A program made the position numbers and the translations under genes. A model generated the notes under the pieces. The model saw nothing but the letters and a program-made list of their open reading frames with translations. It did not search any database and was not told where the DNA came from. Of a DNA stretch of 64,000 nucleotides, positions 38,301 to 50,657 are shown in pieces. Within the stretch, counting starts at the first letter, position 1. Every line of letters begins with the position of its first letter. The stretch spans positions 268,940-332,939 of the forward strand of contig JNVV01000027.1 of NCBI GenBank assembly GCA_000733355.1. Direction: 5' to 3'. The DNA is from Falciphora oryzae. Its lineage: Eukaryota > Ascomycota > Sordariomycetes > Magnaporthales > Magnaporthaceae.

Positions 38301-38553
38301 TCGGCGGGCGCGAAGAGGCTAAAGATGTCCTCGGACGACTCGGGCAGCTCCCAGAACTGCAGTATGAGTGGAGGTAGTTAGCTTGAGCTGTCTCTTTGGA
38401 GATGTGCAGAGCGCTACGCCCGCATGCGGAGAGGCGCAGCCAGAACGGAGAACGAACCGAGGTCCAGTATGGATCATCTGCCGGGATATGCCGTTCTTCA
38501 GACAGCCTGAAGATGCCCTTCTTGAAAACAAGCTTGGAGTCGCTGGCGCCCAT
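35376..38553 (-). CDS. HID1 / Ftp105-family protein
   Basis: Homologue of HID-1 (high-temperature-induced dauer formation) and of fission-yeast Ftp105, peripheral Golgi proteins acting in secretory sorting. Minus-strand exons are 38553-38458, 38356-36944, 36851-36608 and 36538-35376 (971 residues). Introns are 101, 92 and 69 bp. The N-terminus MGASDSKLVF is the diagnostic start, and a Gly-2 myristoylation site is plausible. Next come SEERHIPADDPYWTS|FWELPESSEDIFSLFAPADIRRTRD, then helical family blocks and an acidic Ser-rich insert in the last exon. Conserved WLPELPLHTLL and FEWSPLALGWYESLIWS follow. The C-terminus is a Gly run with basic/acidic repeats. The first donor is the weak GTTCGT, but frame and family sequence support it. 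An open frame runs 15 bases upstream of the chosen ATG. Confidence 0.92.
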
Positions 38554-39156
38554 CTTGACGCCTGGCAAGCATGCCGCGACTCACGGAAATCGGTGTGCGT
38601 CAAACGTTAGTGGTGCGTGCTGTCCTCGATAGTCTTGGTGGTCCCCATGCAGGGAGCATATCATCAGCAGCGCCAAAAGCTAAGGCAGCCCGTTAGCATG
38701 GCGCAATCGTCGAGAAAGGAGGCGCCGCTGGATGGTTTGGCTTTGGGTGTCGTCACCCCAAGCTACAATATGCATGGTGGGTCCCGCCGCCGTGGGGAGC
38801 CTCGCCAATCCATCGATGCAGAGCCTGGTCTCGCCCGGTCTTTGGCACGAAATTGTGGGGCCGGTATTAGTCATCAATACCCCCAAAGCTGGATGCCGCG
38901 AAGGCTCAGGCCTGGGCTCTGTTGAGATGAACAACCAGACGCCATTCAAAACTTGCGTGCATACTTATTTAAAGTGCCGTAATAGAGAAGCATGGACATA
39001 GGAATGGAAGAATCGAGGATATTGACCATCAACAAGGTATTTAGTTTTTATTTTGTTTTAATTTTTTTTTTTATTTGGAGTCCTCAGGTCTCGGGGGTCC
39101 CCGACTATTCTCCAGTCAATGGATGAGCACGGCGAGCAATCTACTTGCCCTCCTTG

Positions 39157-39487
39157 CCCTTCCCGAAGAGAATCCCGAAAAAGCCCTGCCAGCGATGTGC
39201 CGTCGCCGTCAGGCCTCCTCCCATTCTCTTGTTCCTTTGCTGTGCTCTCTTACCCGGAGATGCGCCAAGCCACTTGATACATTTCCTCCGAGAAGCCAGT
39301 TGCCCAGACTGATTAAGTTCTCTTTCCTTGCCATGTCATTATGTCCCCTTCCAACAAAAAAGGGGCAGTGCAATTTTCCCGAGGCCTCAGCGACCAGTGA
39401 GCCCAAACCCTTCGTCGAAGAGCTCAGCACCCGAGTCTCCGTCCTGGAGACAGGTGCAAAAAAGCTTAAGAGGGTATCATAAACCAT
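39157..39487 (-). CDS. Possible small spliced gene, unassigned
   Basis: A minus-strand frame from 39487 (codons MVYDTLLSFF...) runs to a GTAAGAG donor near 39251. A 68-base segment with a CTGAC branch and CTGGCAG acceptor leads to a second piece, GFFGILFGKGKEGK and a stop near 39157. The spliced product would be about 90 residues. A single-exon alternative from an ATG near 39225 ends with the same residues, preceded by HRWQ. I recognise no family, and the upstream end could belong to a longer transcript. Listed only because the splice signals and the ending look non-random. Confidence 0.18.
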
Positions 39488-40147
39488 CCCTCATTTTGGC
39501 GCAGTCGCACAAGTGTCGCGCCGTCCCAATGCGCGAGCCCATGCCTCGTGAAATAGGAAAAGAAAAGAAAACAAAGTCCCAGTCTATCACTCGTGCCTCC
39601 TCTATGTGCCTCCCATGCCAGGAAGGCTGCCGACACGCCGTGGCGACCAGAGAACCGAGAAATCCGCTTTTGTCTATGAATGTAAATGCCCAACGAGAGA
39701 CGATGAAAAAGCCAGAAATAAGAAGAAACGCGGCGGAAAAACGTAAACGACGATGGAAAATAAAGGCGGCCAAAAACTCTATGCGGTGGTAAACGCGTGC
39801 TTTGGTTGCCAGAAAAGCAGAGACATGACCGTCATTAATGCGTGAAAAACCAGATCAGGGAAGAACCTAAGAAAAGTAAATCCCCAAGATCGAGTCCGCA
39901 TTCCAGTACCTGCACCTCTCAGGCGCTTCCTGCGGTGTTTCTGCCCGCAAAGTGTCCCCCGGTCTTCTTGCGTCTAATGGGTATCAAGAACAGGGGTGCG
40001 CAGAAACAAAGAGATGCGATCTATCGTCGTAGCCTGGGAAAGGTGCCCAGCATCCGAAACCTGATGTTCCGGTTCAGAACAGGCGCAGGGTGAGTCGGTC
40101 ATGAGATTGCCGCCTCATAACGTGTTTCGAGACGGGCATGTTGTGTC

Positions 40148-40172
40148 AAAAAAAAAAAAAAAAAAAAAAAAA
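40148..40172. repeat. A25 homopolymer downstream of DED1
   Basis: An uninterrupted run of 25 A about 170 bp beyond the DED1 stop codon, reading as T25 on the gene's strand. Confidence 0.95.
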
Positions 40173-40344
40173 GAGGAAAATGATGCGTCGTGAAAACGAA
40201 AAAGTGATGCGGGCGAAACGATTAGGGCGAGTAGAGGCCTTGGACCAACGTGTGCTTTGGTCCATGTGGCCCCGAAGATGGCGAAAACCGAGGTGGGTGA
40301 GGTGGGTAGTCGACTGCGAGCTCCTGACGGGAGGTGCTCTGCGT

Positions 40345-42480
<2,136 letters not shown>

Positions 42481-45388
42481 GATTGCGGTTGTTGGGTTTC
42501 GTGAGGCCGTCGGTGAGCTTGTTGTGAGGTGCTTCTCGTTTGCGATCGCGTGGCAAGCGTCCTTCTGCTTATCTTCGGGCCGGCGAAAAGGCGGCGCGAG
42601 AAAGAATCGACAGAGGGAAAGACGGATTTCGGGTCGAAATCAAACAAGAGCCCGGAGACTGAGCGGGCAGAGGAAATCTAAAGGCGGCGGGAAAACGCGA
42701 CTCGAGAGATAAGAAAAGAGAGGCGAGGAAGTCGGCACAACTTCCAAGAGATCGCTTCTCGAACGGAGAAAGGTCTATTAAGTTCCGCGCAAACGCAACC
42801 GATTAGAATGAGAGGGACAGAGGGACGTCTTCGGAATCACCCTCTTGTGAAGAAAAACAATCTCCAAAAGGGAAAAGGAAAGACGACTGTGGCAGGGTCC
42901 AAATAAAAAAAAAAGCGGTTGGGGGGAGGAGGATGGATTAAAAAATCCGAGTGTTTGGGGAAGGAGGGAAGGGATTTTTTTTTACAAGCAAGGCGGCGGG
43001 AAAAAATCGATCGCAGAAAAAGAGTTTGAAGTTGTGTAGGACCCACTAAAACCTCTTTGGGTAAGGACGGGTCCTTGGACGTGGGAGGTGGCGCTGCTGA
43101 GGGAAGGGGCCATGGAAGCGCTGAGGCGACGTGCAAGCCAGGCTTACCTGGTCCCGCCTGCTTACCAAGTCGGGCCTGGTTCCGACTCTAATCGAGCGAC
43201 TCAGGGCAGGATGGGCACCAGCCAAGGGACGCACGGATTATCGATGTCATGGCCGCCTCAATCTCAATCCAACCGCGAGACTTGCAGCGCCGTCCATCTC
43301 ATCCTGGCTCTCTTTCCGAGGAACCGAGATGGCGAGACCTGCCGAAATAGGCCCATCCGGACGCGGTAGCGCCAATACGTGCCTGATTAAGGCAGTGCCG
43401 GGCTGTCTGTCTAAACAGGTAGCAGGTAGCGATGGCAGCGGCTTCACCGTGAAGTCCATGCCCCGGCCATTTTTTTGTACTTTCCTCTGCGCCCATCACC
43501 TCGCGCTCTCCGACCGGGTGCTGGGCAAGTGGGCAGGGCAGGGCAGGCAGGGCTGGGTGTCGGGGGCAGCGGGTTGGAGAGATCCGGTTGGTACTCAATG
43601 TTTGTTGCTACTGCAGCCAAAACCAATTTGAGCACAGGCCTCCAGTCGACGCCGCCCTACCACGCACCCACACATTTTTTAGGGCCGCGACATGAGATCC
43701 AACGACGATGTGGCGAGTTGGGCACATGAGCGTTTAGGTTCCGTGTCTTGGTTGGCGCTGGCAGACTGGCAGACTGCTACTGACATTTCAGACCATTACT
43801 CACATCCACTTATGGTTGTGTGAGGACCACAGGCGTCATATGGAAGCAATAGTACGCTGTTGCGTTTTCTCTGCTCGGGGCTTGCTCTAGTTGGAGGTGG
43901 GCGGGCCCCAAAGGGATGATCCCTTCCTGCGAGCCTTCCACACAAGACCGCAGACCGTCGTTCGGCACATCGATGGGCTTCCGGCAGCGCTGACTTGACC
44001 GCTCCCGCTGGAAGGCTCCACCGCGCTGCACCCAAAAGGACGCAGTTGAGGCTGCTGGGGGCGTGGCGACCTTGGTCCCATCCCACACAGCATCTCGCCA
44101 CCATGGAAAGCCCAAGCAGACGGGACGGGAAGGTGGCAGGTTGTATTCAAGTGCCAGGTTTCCCTTCTTTTTTTTTTTTTTTTTTTTTCCTCTGCCCCTC
44201 CCAATGTGAAAGCCGGGTTGAGACGGGCGGGACACACCTCCCGCCGAAACCTTCCAGAAACCACACCGCTCTCTTGGGACGTTTGCTTTGCGTTGCAACG
44301 GCGGGCGCCTGCATGTGCAAATGGACTCTGTCCTCTGTCTCCTTTCTTCATTCTGACCCCCTTCCTTCTCTTTTCTTTTCGCGTCCCTGATCCCACCTTC
44401 TCCTCTGTTCCCACCTCCCCTCCCCTCCCTCCTCTCTTTCGGTTGCTGCATGCGACCTGCTCCAGAATACTCGCCCGCTGCAGCCCCTGATTTGCGCACA
44501 TCCTACCTATTGGCCCACCGTTACGTGCGTGCCCCCTATTTTCTCACCGTTCCCTTTTCGTCCTTCCTTCCTTTTTGTTATTTGATTTTATTGCTGTCTT
44601 GAACCGAATCGGCCGGCCCCTTTCTTTGGACGCCCCGTTCAGACCCCGTGTATCCTGCATCTGCACTTGCGTCCGTCATCATTGGTCCCCAACGGCCTCC
44701 AGGCAGCCAAGTTGCGTCGTTTGCTTATCGCCCCTCGCAGCGACTCGGCTCTGTGCCGTGGACCTGTAGATAGAGAGGCACGCACCAGATTTAAATGAGA
44801 GTTGGTTTGGTGGGGGATCAAGTCGATCGGCCTCGCTTTTTTTTTTTCTTAGGTCATCGTGCGAGGGCCACATTGAGACGATAAGAATTACAAGGACCAG
44901 CGACATGACGAGGTCAGGTTGGTCATCGGGCGTTTGGCCATCAGAATAGCCTGATCGACCTCTCCTGGCACAAAGGACTTGGGGAACGCACCCTCCACAC
45001 TCACCACAGATGGTGAAACCTCACATGTCGGCTTTATTGCATTTTGAGTCAGCGAGGCCTGCAGTGGTCGGCCGGCTTCCCCAGTGCGGCCTGAACGCTT
45101 AGGCGTCGTTGTTTGCCGCAGCGCCTGACTTGTGCCCAGTGCTGTTCCAGTGAGGCCTGAACGTCACACGCAATCAGGCTGTTTGGGATAGAGCGTCCGC
45201 CGTTGCCCGCTCTCTCCCATGACATGACGTTTTCCTACCGAAATGCCCATCGATAGCACCATACGCCCGACCTAAGAGTACAAACGTGCATGCATCCCAA
45301 ACGACGACCATGACGAGGCGATATGAGGGACAAGGTGAGGGTAGCCACCACTCGAGAGGTATCTTGTTCGCCGTTTTCTCAGTTCTCC
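42481..45388. other. Spacer containing the DED1 promoter and PRE1 3' region
   Basis: 2.9 kb with no supported gene. The first 300 bases are purine-rich on the plus strand, giving a CT-rich DED1 leader. A GGGCA-type repeat lies near 43530, a T21 tract at 44168-44188, and pyrimidine-rich stretches at 44340-44600. Confidence 0.5.
44168..44188. repeat. T21 homopolymer
   Basis: An uninterrupted run of 21 T in a gene-free spacer. Confidence 0.93.
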
Positions 45389-46294
45389 TCAGGCGCTGTG
45401 GACCACCTTATCGTCGTCAAACTCGATATCGATTATGCCATCCTTCGTCACCGCCTTGACAACCATGCCCTTGAAGTCGATCGGTAACCTCCTCTTGAGC
45501 TCATCTGTGCACATGTTGAGGATCTTGATGCCCTGGTGGAGGGTGATGTCGGGGTGATGGTGCTTGTCGAGAATCGATAGACAGTAGTACCTAAGTAGAG
45601 GGATGGTCAGAACAAATCCCACGCATCTAGGTAGCGAGGAGCGGGGTGTAAGGGTAGGGGAGGCTGGGGCAAGTCTTACTGGGCATAGCCGTGTGCCGCA
45701 TACGGGACCGGTGCGAGGGCCGCGAGGTAGTCCAGCCAGTAGAGGCTGGGCTTGTGGGTGATGGGGTCGACGCCGCCCAGGAGCAGGTTGACGGTGTATG
45801 GCTTCCGCGATCGGAGGCTCGATGCCAGCTCGCCCCGGACGAAGTGCGCGAGGGCCGAGGGCGACAAGTCCGTCTCGTTGCGCATCGAGTAGAGCTTCGC
45901 GTTGGCCTGGATGTATTCGGCGAACTGGACTGGAAAGAGGGCACCGCGCGGCGATCAGCATCACGTCCTGAATAGGTCCCGCACAAAGACAGCATTCGAG
46001 GCGGACGAGGGGCCGGGATTGTCGGTCACCGGCAAAATCAATGTGTGTGTGTGTGTGTATGCGTACTTGTATCGCCCGGCTCGCCCGAGAAGGCAATCAG
46101 GGTGTGCTTGTTCAGCTGCCTCGTCTTATCATCCGACGCCTTCAGGATGGTGGCTCCTCGCATCGCGGCCTTGGAGGCCGCGATCAAGGTGAAGTCCTTG
46201 CCCGTGATACCCAGTAGAACCTCCCTGGAGAGACGAGTTTAGCATTTGATGCAGCACTGGGAGACTGGAATAGAACGGGAAAGGCGACGCACAT
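45389..46294 (-). CDS. PRE1: 20S proteasome subunit beta-4 (Pre1 / PSMB2), start codon split by an intron
   Basis: Non-catalytic beta-ring subunit of the 20S proteasome. Minus-strand exons are 46294-46293 (only the bases AT), 46224-46067, 45929-45680 and 45590-45389, giving 203 residues, close to yeast Pre1. The family start [20 protein letters not shown] follows directly after a CTCCAG acceptor and a lone G. The matching upstream sequence is CAAT|GTGCGT, so the initiator ATG is assembled as AT+G. The remaining introns (137 and 89 bp) have GTACGC and GTAAGA donors. Family motifs include [41 protein letters not shown] and a C-terminus with IDIEFDDD. There is no catalytic Thr propeptide, as expected for beta-4. 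It diverges from RRP9. Confidence 0.93.
46042..46059. repeat. (GT)n microsatellite inside a PRE1 intron
   Basis: About nine TG/GT units lie just inside the donor of the second PRE1 intron, reading as CA repeats on the gene's strand. Confidence 0.9.
46225..46292 (-). other. Intron interrupting the PRE1 initiator codon
   Basis: 68 bp, donor GTGCGT, branch-like GCTAAAC and acceptor CTCCAG. It lies between the second and third bases of the ATG. If retained, an out-of-frame ATG (AT plus the donor G) opens a 36-codon frame that ends at 46184. Confidence 0.85.
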
Positions 46295-46784
46295 TGTGGA
46301 TAGCGTTTGGCGATGCTGCGGGCGCGATGTTGGGTGGCTTCGTCCGCGTCTTTGAAGCTCTCGCGAGTATATCGTGGGATATGGGAGCTCCGACCCCAAG
46401 CTGCAACCAGTGGGCCCGCACGACAAGCGCCAGCGGCCTGGACTGACGCGCACTCAGCTACAGCCTGTCGGAACAACCTCGGTGGAGCCTTGGCCACTGA
46501 GAAGCCCAGCTGCAAGCAGACCCACCACTTAGAGTGCACGAGTTATTCCGCTCTTCAAGTGTCACTGCAAAACGCACAAGCCAATCGGAGAGAGAGCCCC
46601 ACCCCCAATTGGTCCCTGTCGACTGGACCATCCCACCTTTGCCGGCAGGGAAAAAAAAAAAAAAAAAAGTTCGAGTCGCGCCGTGTAGTGCGGATCGCTG
46701 GTAGGAGAAAAAAAAAAAATGCAGGCAAGATAGAAAGACGGCCCCTTCAATGTTCGCGCATTGAACAACCGCCGCACGCCCAAC
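46295..46784. promoter_or_regulatory. Shared divergent promoter region of PRE1 and RRP9
   Basis: 490 bp between the outward-facing starts of a proteasome gene and a ribosome-biogenesis gene. It holds A-runs at about 46650-46668 and 46710-46720, close to the RRP9 side. No perfect copy of a known proteasome-promoter element was identified by eye. Confidence 0.6.
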
Positions 46785-48701
46785 ATGTCGTCTTTTTTCA
46801 CAGTACCGGGCACGCAAAAGAAAAGGAAACGAACGGCCGGTCCAGAAGCTCCTAAAAAGCGAATTGCGGGAAGCAGCGGCGCGAAGCCGAACTCGTCCAG
46901 AGCTCCGACATCAAAACCAAGGCAACTGAAGGCAGGCCCGTCCCGCCCAGCCAAGAACCGGGTCGAGCGAGATGAGTCGATATCTGGCAGTGACGACGAG
47001 TCGGACGATGGCAGCCAGGTCCGACCACACGGCGACGACGACGGTGCCGGCTCGGGCTCCGACGACGACTCGGGGCGGGAGGCCGAGACGGCGGCAGAGC
47101 GGCGGTTGAGGCTTGCGGAACGCTATCTCGACAACGTACGGAAGGAGGTCGCGGCGCAGGACGAGTATGCCTTTGACGCCGAGGAGATCGATAAGGACAT
47201 AATAGCCGAGCGGCTCAAGGAGGACGTTGCCGAGTCCAAGGGCAAGGTCTACCGTTGCCTGGCCGCTGAGCTGGACTACGGCCGCACCTACCAGACAGCG
47301 TTCCGCTGGAACCCCGAGAACGTCAACTCGGTGGCCACGTGCGCGCCCTACGCCTACGTCGTCACCAAGGATATGTTCCTCAGCAAGTGGCGGCTGCAGG
47401 ACCTGCCACAGCACCAGTGGCCGCAGACGACCAAGAAGAAACCCAAGAAGCCGCCTGCGCCGCCCAAGCGCCGCCCCGAGCGTGTCCGCTACTCGCGCGG
47501 CGACACCCGCAAGGCCAGGGACAAGGAATTCCAGGGCCACACGGGTCCCATCCTCGCCGTGGCCGCATCGCAGGACGGCCGCTTCGTCGTCACGGCCGGC
47601 GCGGACCGTCGCCTGGTGGTGCACGATGCCGAGACGCTCAAGCCTCTCCGCGCCTTCTCACATCACCGCGACGCCGTCACCAGCCTAGCATTCCGCCGAG
47701 GGTCCAACCAGCTCTTCTCGTGCTCGCGCGACCGCACCGTCAAGGTCTGGAGTGTAGAGGATCTGGCCTACATCGAGACCCTGTTCGGCCACCAGAACGA
47801 CGTTGTCGATGTGGACGCCCTGGCCCAGGAGCGGTGCGTCTCGGTCGGCTCGCGTGACCGCACAGCCCGCCTATGGAAGGTTGTCGAAGAGACCCAGCTC
47901 GTGTTCCGCGGTGGCGGCGGCACCTCTCTCAACAAAAAGGGCGCCAAGCCCGAAGGAGTGGATGCCAAATCGCTCGCCCACGAGGGCAGCATGGACCGCA
48001 TCGCCATGCTTGACGACGAGCTGTTCGTCACCGGGTCTGACAACGGCTCCATCTCCCTCTGGAGCCTGCAACGCAAACGGCCCGTTTTCGTCTTGCCCCT
48101 GGCCCACGGCCTCGAGCCGCCACTTAACCTCGACGCCGCCTCGGCCGAGATCAACCCAGATCCCAAAGTCATACCCCCGCCCCAGCCGCGCTGGATCACG
48201 GCGCTGCGCACCATTCCCTACTCGGATCTCATCCTTAGTGGCAGCTGGGATGGCTGCGTGCGTGTGTGGAGACTGAGCGACGACAAGAAGAAGCTGGAGC
48301 CCGTCGGTGTCCTTGGGCAGCCGCTTGCTGAGGATGACGAAGCACAAGAGGAGAAAGAGGAGGGAGAGCTGGAATCGAAGCCACAGGTCAACGGCACCAA
48401 GACGGCCAAAGGCAAGGGCAAGGCCGCAGCGCCAAAAGCCGCCGCCAACGGGGACGACAACAGCGGTCACTCAAAATGTATCAGGGGCATGATCAACGAC
48501 ATCTCCCTCTTCGAACGGGGCGAGCGGGGCAAAGACGGCCTCTGCATCGTCGTTGCCGTCGGCAAAGAGCACCGGCTCGGGCGGTGGAAGAAGATAAAGG
48601 GGGCCCGGAACGGCGCCGTCGTGTTTGAGGTACCGAGGCTGGAGCAGGAGAAACTGACCAACGGTGCCGTTCACGACTCACCCGAGGAGGCAGACGAGTG
48701 A
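46785..48701 (+). CDS. RRP9: U3 small nucleolar RNP WD40 protein Rrp9 (U3-55K)
   Basis: Nucleolar protein that binds the U3 snoRNA B/C motif and takes part in 18S rRNA processing. A single 638-codon exon. The ATG in CAACATG at 46785 was preferred because the frame upstream has no ATG. The N-terminus is basic (FFTVPGTQKKRKR) and followed by an acidic stretch, as in the family. Then come AERRLRLAERYLDNVRKEV, and WD40 repeats beginning KEFQGHTGPILAVAASQDGRFVVTAGADRRLVVHDAETL and continuing with SCSRDRTVKVWSVEDL, VGSRDRTARLWKV, TGSDNGSISLWSL and SGSWDGCVRVWRL. A low-complexity Glu/Lys insertion sits inside the last blade before RGMINDISLF. The C-terminus is acidic. Confidence 0.95.
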   Translation: MSSFFTVPGTQKKRKRTAGPEAPKKRIAGSSGAKPNSSRAPTSKPRQLKAGPSRPAKNRVERDESISGSDDESDDGSQVRPHGDDDGAGSGSDDDSGREAETAAERRLRLAERYLDNVRKEVAAQDEYAFDAEEIDKDIIAERLKEDVAESKGKVYRCLAAELDYGRTYQTAFRWNPENVNSVATCAPYAYVVTKDMFLSKWRLQDLPQHQWPQTTKKKPKKPPAPPKRRPERVRYSRGDTRKARDKEFQGHTGPILAVAASQDGRFVVTAGADRRLVVHDAETLKPLRAFSHHRDAVTSLAFRRGSNQLFSCSRDRTVKVWSVEDLAYIETLFGHQNDVVDVDALAQERCVSVGSRDRTARLWKVVEETQLVFRGGGGTSLNKKGAKPEGVDAKSLAHEGSMDRIAMLDDELFVTGSDNGSISLWSLQRKRPVFVLPLAHGLEPPLNLDAASAEINPDPKVIPPPQPRWITALRTIPYSDLILSGSWDGCVRVWRLSDDKKKLEPVGVLGQPLAEDDEAQEEKEEGELESKPQVNGTKTAKGKGKAAAPKAAANGDDNSGHSKCIRGMINDISLFERGERGKDGLCIVVAVGKEHRLGRWKKIKGARNGAVVFEVPRLEQEKLTNGAVHDSPEEADE

Positions 48702-49484
48702 TTGAGACCGTGGGTTCGTTGTGGTTTGGGGCTTGGACCAGGTGATTCGCAAAAAAAAAGGGAACCTTGTTGAAATAAAGAGTATCGCACATGCTTGTCG
48801 TCTTGTTTTTCTATGGGAAGGCTTTCGCGTTTGCTTCCGTTCCTTTTTTTTTTCTTGCATCTAGAAGGGGTGGACGTTGGCATGGCATCGAAAATATACT
48901 ACCACGGCATCATCACCACACTACTCACTCCACGACAAGACCCCCCTCGGCAGATCGAGAGCATACTGCTCGAACCCCGAAATACAAAATGTGTTATATA
49001 TGGCAAGAAAACCTTCTGCTATGGGTGGTACGAATGTTTACGAATCCATGAACGGGTCGGGACGCCAAATTGACAATGGTTTTGTTGATACGATAGCTGT
49101 CTCTCGGTGTTGTTCACCCATCGAGGCTACGTTATGCCGACATGGTGTTTCTGTGACATAAATGGAAGTCCTAATATGGTCGCTTGAGCAAGATCGCATT
49201 CATCCGACGTCTTCATCAACGCATAGCCAGGCGATTGTTAAAGGTCGGATTCTTAAAAAAGCAAAATTTCTCCCCGAAAAAAAGTATGACGCGATTTCGC
49301 AACCAATCTTGGGAAGCAGGGAATCGATATAACGGAGGACGGATTTTTTTCCTCAAGGAAGAGGGAAGGGAAAATAGACAAGACACCAAGGCGCGAAAAG
49401 AAAAGGCGTCGAACAATTATCGTCCATCGTGCAAACAAATAAAAAAGAGAAAAAGGAGAGAAAATTTGCCGAGAGGTAGGGCTC

Positions 49485-49490
49485 AAAAAA
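49485..49490 (-). terminator. RNA polymerase III terminator of tRNA-Asp
   Basis: Six A on the plus strand give T6 on the tRNA strand, beginning 9 bases after the discriminator base. Confidence 0.8.
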
Positions 49491-49498
49491 GGAAAGTG

Positions 49499-49578
49499 CT
49501 CTCCCGCCGGGAATTGAACCCGGGTCTCGAGCGTTGTTGGATGACAAGCTCACATACTAACCACTATACGACAGGAGA
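49499..49578 (-). tRNA. tRNA-Asp(GUC) with an 8-base intron
   Basis: On the minus strand the seven-base acceptor arms TCTCCTG and CGGGAGA pair with one T-G wobble. The D arm has A-box sequence TAGTGGTTAG between GTA and TAT. The anticodon stem TGAGC/GCTCG encloses TTGTCA, eight extra bases TCCAACAA, then C. Removing the eight bases after position 37 leaves a normal loop TTGTCAC with anticodon GTC. The T arm CCGGG-TTCAATT-CCCGG contains the B box. The discriminator is G, an identity base for Asp. A T6 terminator follows. Confidence 0.9.
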
Positions 49579-49758
49579 TGGCTAATTGGTTGTTGTTGGC
49601 TGTCGTAGTGTCGTCACATCCTATATGCGCTGTGACGCTGCGAGTGCCTTGGCCCCGCGCCCCCGCCTCGACCGCCTGCCTGTGCTATTTTGCCCCGCCG
49701 CGCGTGCAAGCGGCCGTACTATCCCAAGAGAATCTCCGTCGCTGTCACCGAAATGACC

Positions 49759-49779
49759 TTTTTTTTTTTTTTTTTTTTT
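49759..49779. repeat. T21 homopolymer
   Basis: An uninterrupted run of 21 T about 180 bp from the tRNA gene. Confidence 0.93.
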
Positions 49780-50657
49780 GCCGTCAAACGGGATCCGAAT
49801 GTTTCCTTACACACAGGCTGTGTCTACCTTTAGGCACTTGTCCTATCGAGACATCTTTTTCCGGACACATGGCTCACAGAATCAAGGGTTCGACGAAGGG
49901 GAAACTCCCACGACACCTGCCGGATTTGTATCTGATATGGGTTTAGTCTTTTATTCATAGAGGGGAATTATAGCGGGTATCGTCTAGAGACAGGAGAGCA
50001 GCATCGCGAACACCGTATATGCCGAGTCCTAAGCCTAGCAGGAAGTGACGAGAAAGGAGCAACTAGATCAAAGGTCCCCCTTTAGATGCGCCCGGTGCAC
50101 CCATGATCACAACACAGAGAAGAAGAAAAGGCAAAAAAGAAGAAACAAGAAAAAAAAAAGGGCACGAAATGGGGAATAATGAAAAGATATGACCCCGTCC
50201 GCTCCCGAACCAGACGCCCACGCAATGCTGCTGCCGTGACAGCAAAGAACATACCAACAAAGCGAGAAAAAAAAAAAAAAAAAACTGCCCGGTGCCAACG
50301 CCTTCCCGCCCACTCTTATCAACTTGCATGTCTATTTCGAAGCCCAAGAACGTAACATATCATACGTTCCTTTACCCGTGTCTGCTCAAAATCCACCTAG
50401 CCTCTCTACCTGGCTCTTCTCGCCTCAGGCGACGCTGGGTCCACATGCTCTGCCCGTGGGGAATAAGCACGCCTGGGATAATGAGATGGAACGCTTGACG
50501 GGAAACTGGGATAGGGCGAGTCTGGGAAGGGAGACGAGGACGAATCTGCCTTCTCAATCGCCAAAAATTCCGGAGTCTTCTCCCGTTTCCAGTTGCTCCG
50601 GGTCCTTTGGACCGGCTCCTCATCGACGACACGAGGAGCAGCTTGGCCACTGAGTCG

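Larger units (their letters stand above)
38554..40344. other. Spacer between HID1 and DED1, with one possible small gene
   Basis: Holds the HID1 promoter on the left and, beside 40345, the DED1 3' region with an A25 tract. A possible short spliced minus-strand gene at 39157-39487 is listed separately. Otherwise nothing is supported. Confidence 0.45.
48702..50657. other. Spacer containing the tRNA-Asp gene
   Basis: Apart from the tRNA gene no coding frame is supported. The right half holds the T21 tract at 49759-49779, an A16-type run near 50270, and the ULP2 3' region. Confidence 0.55.
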
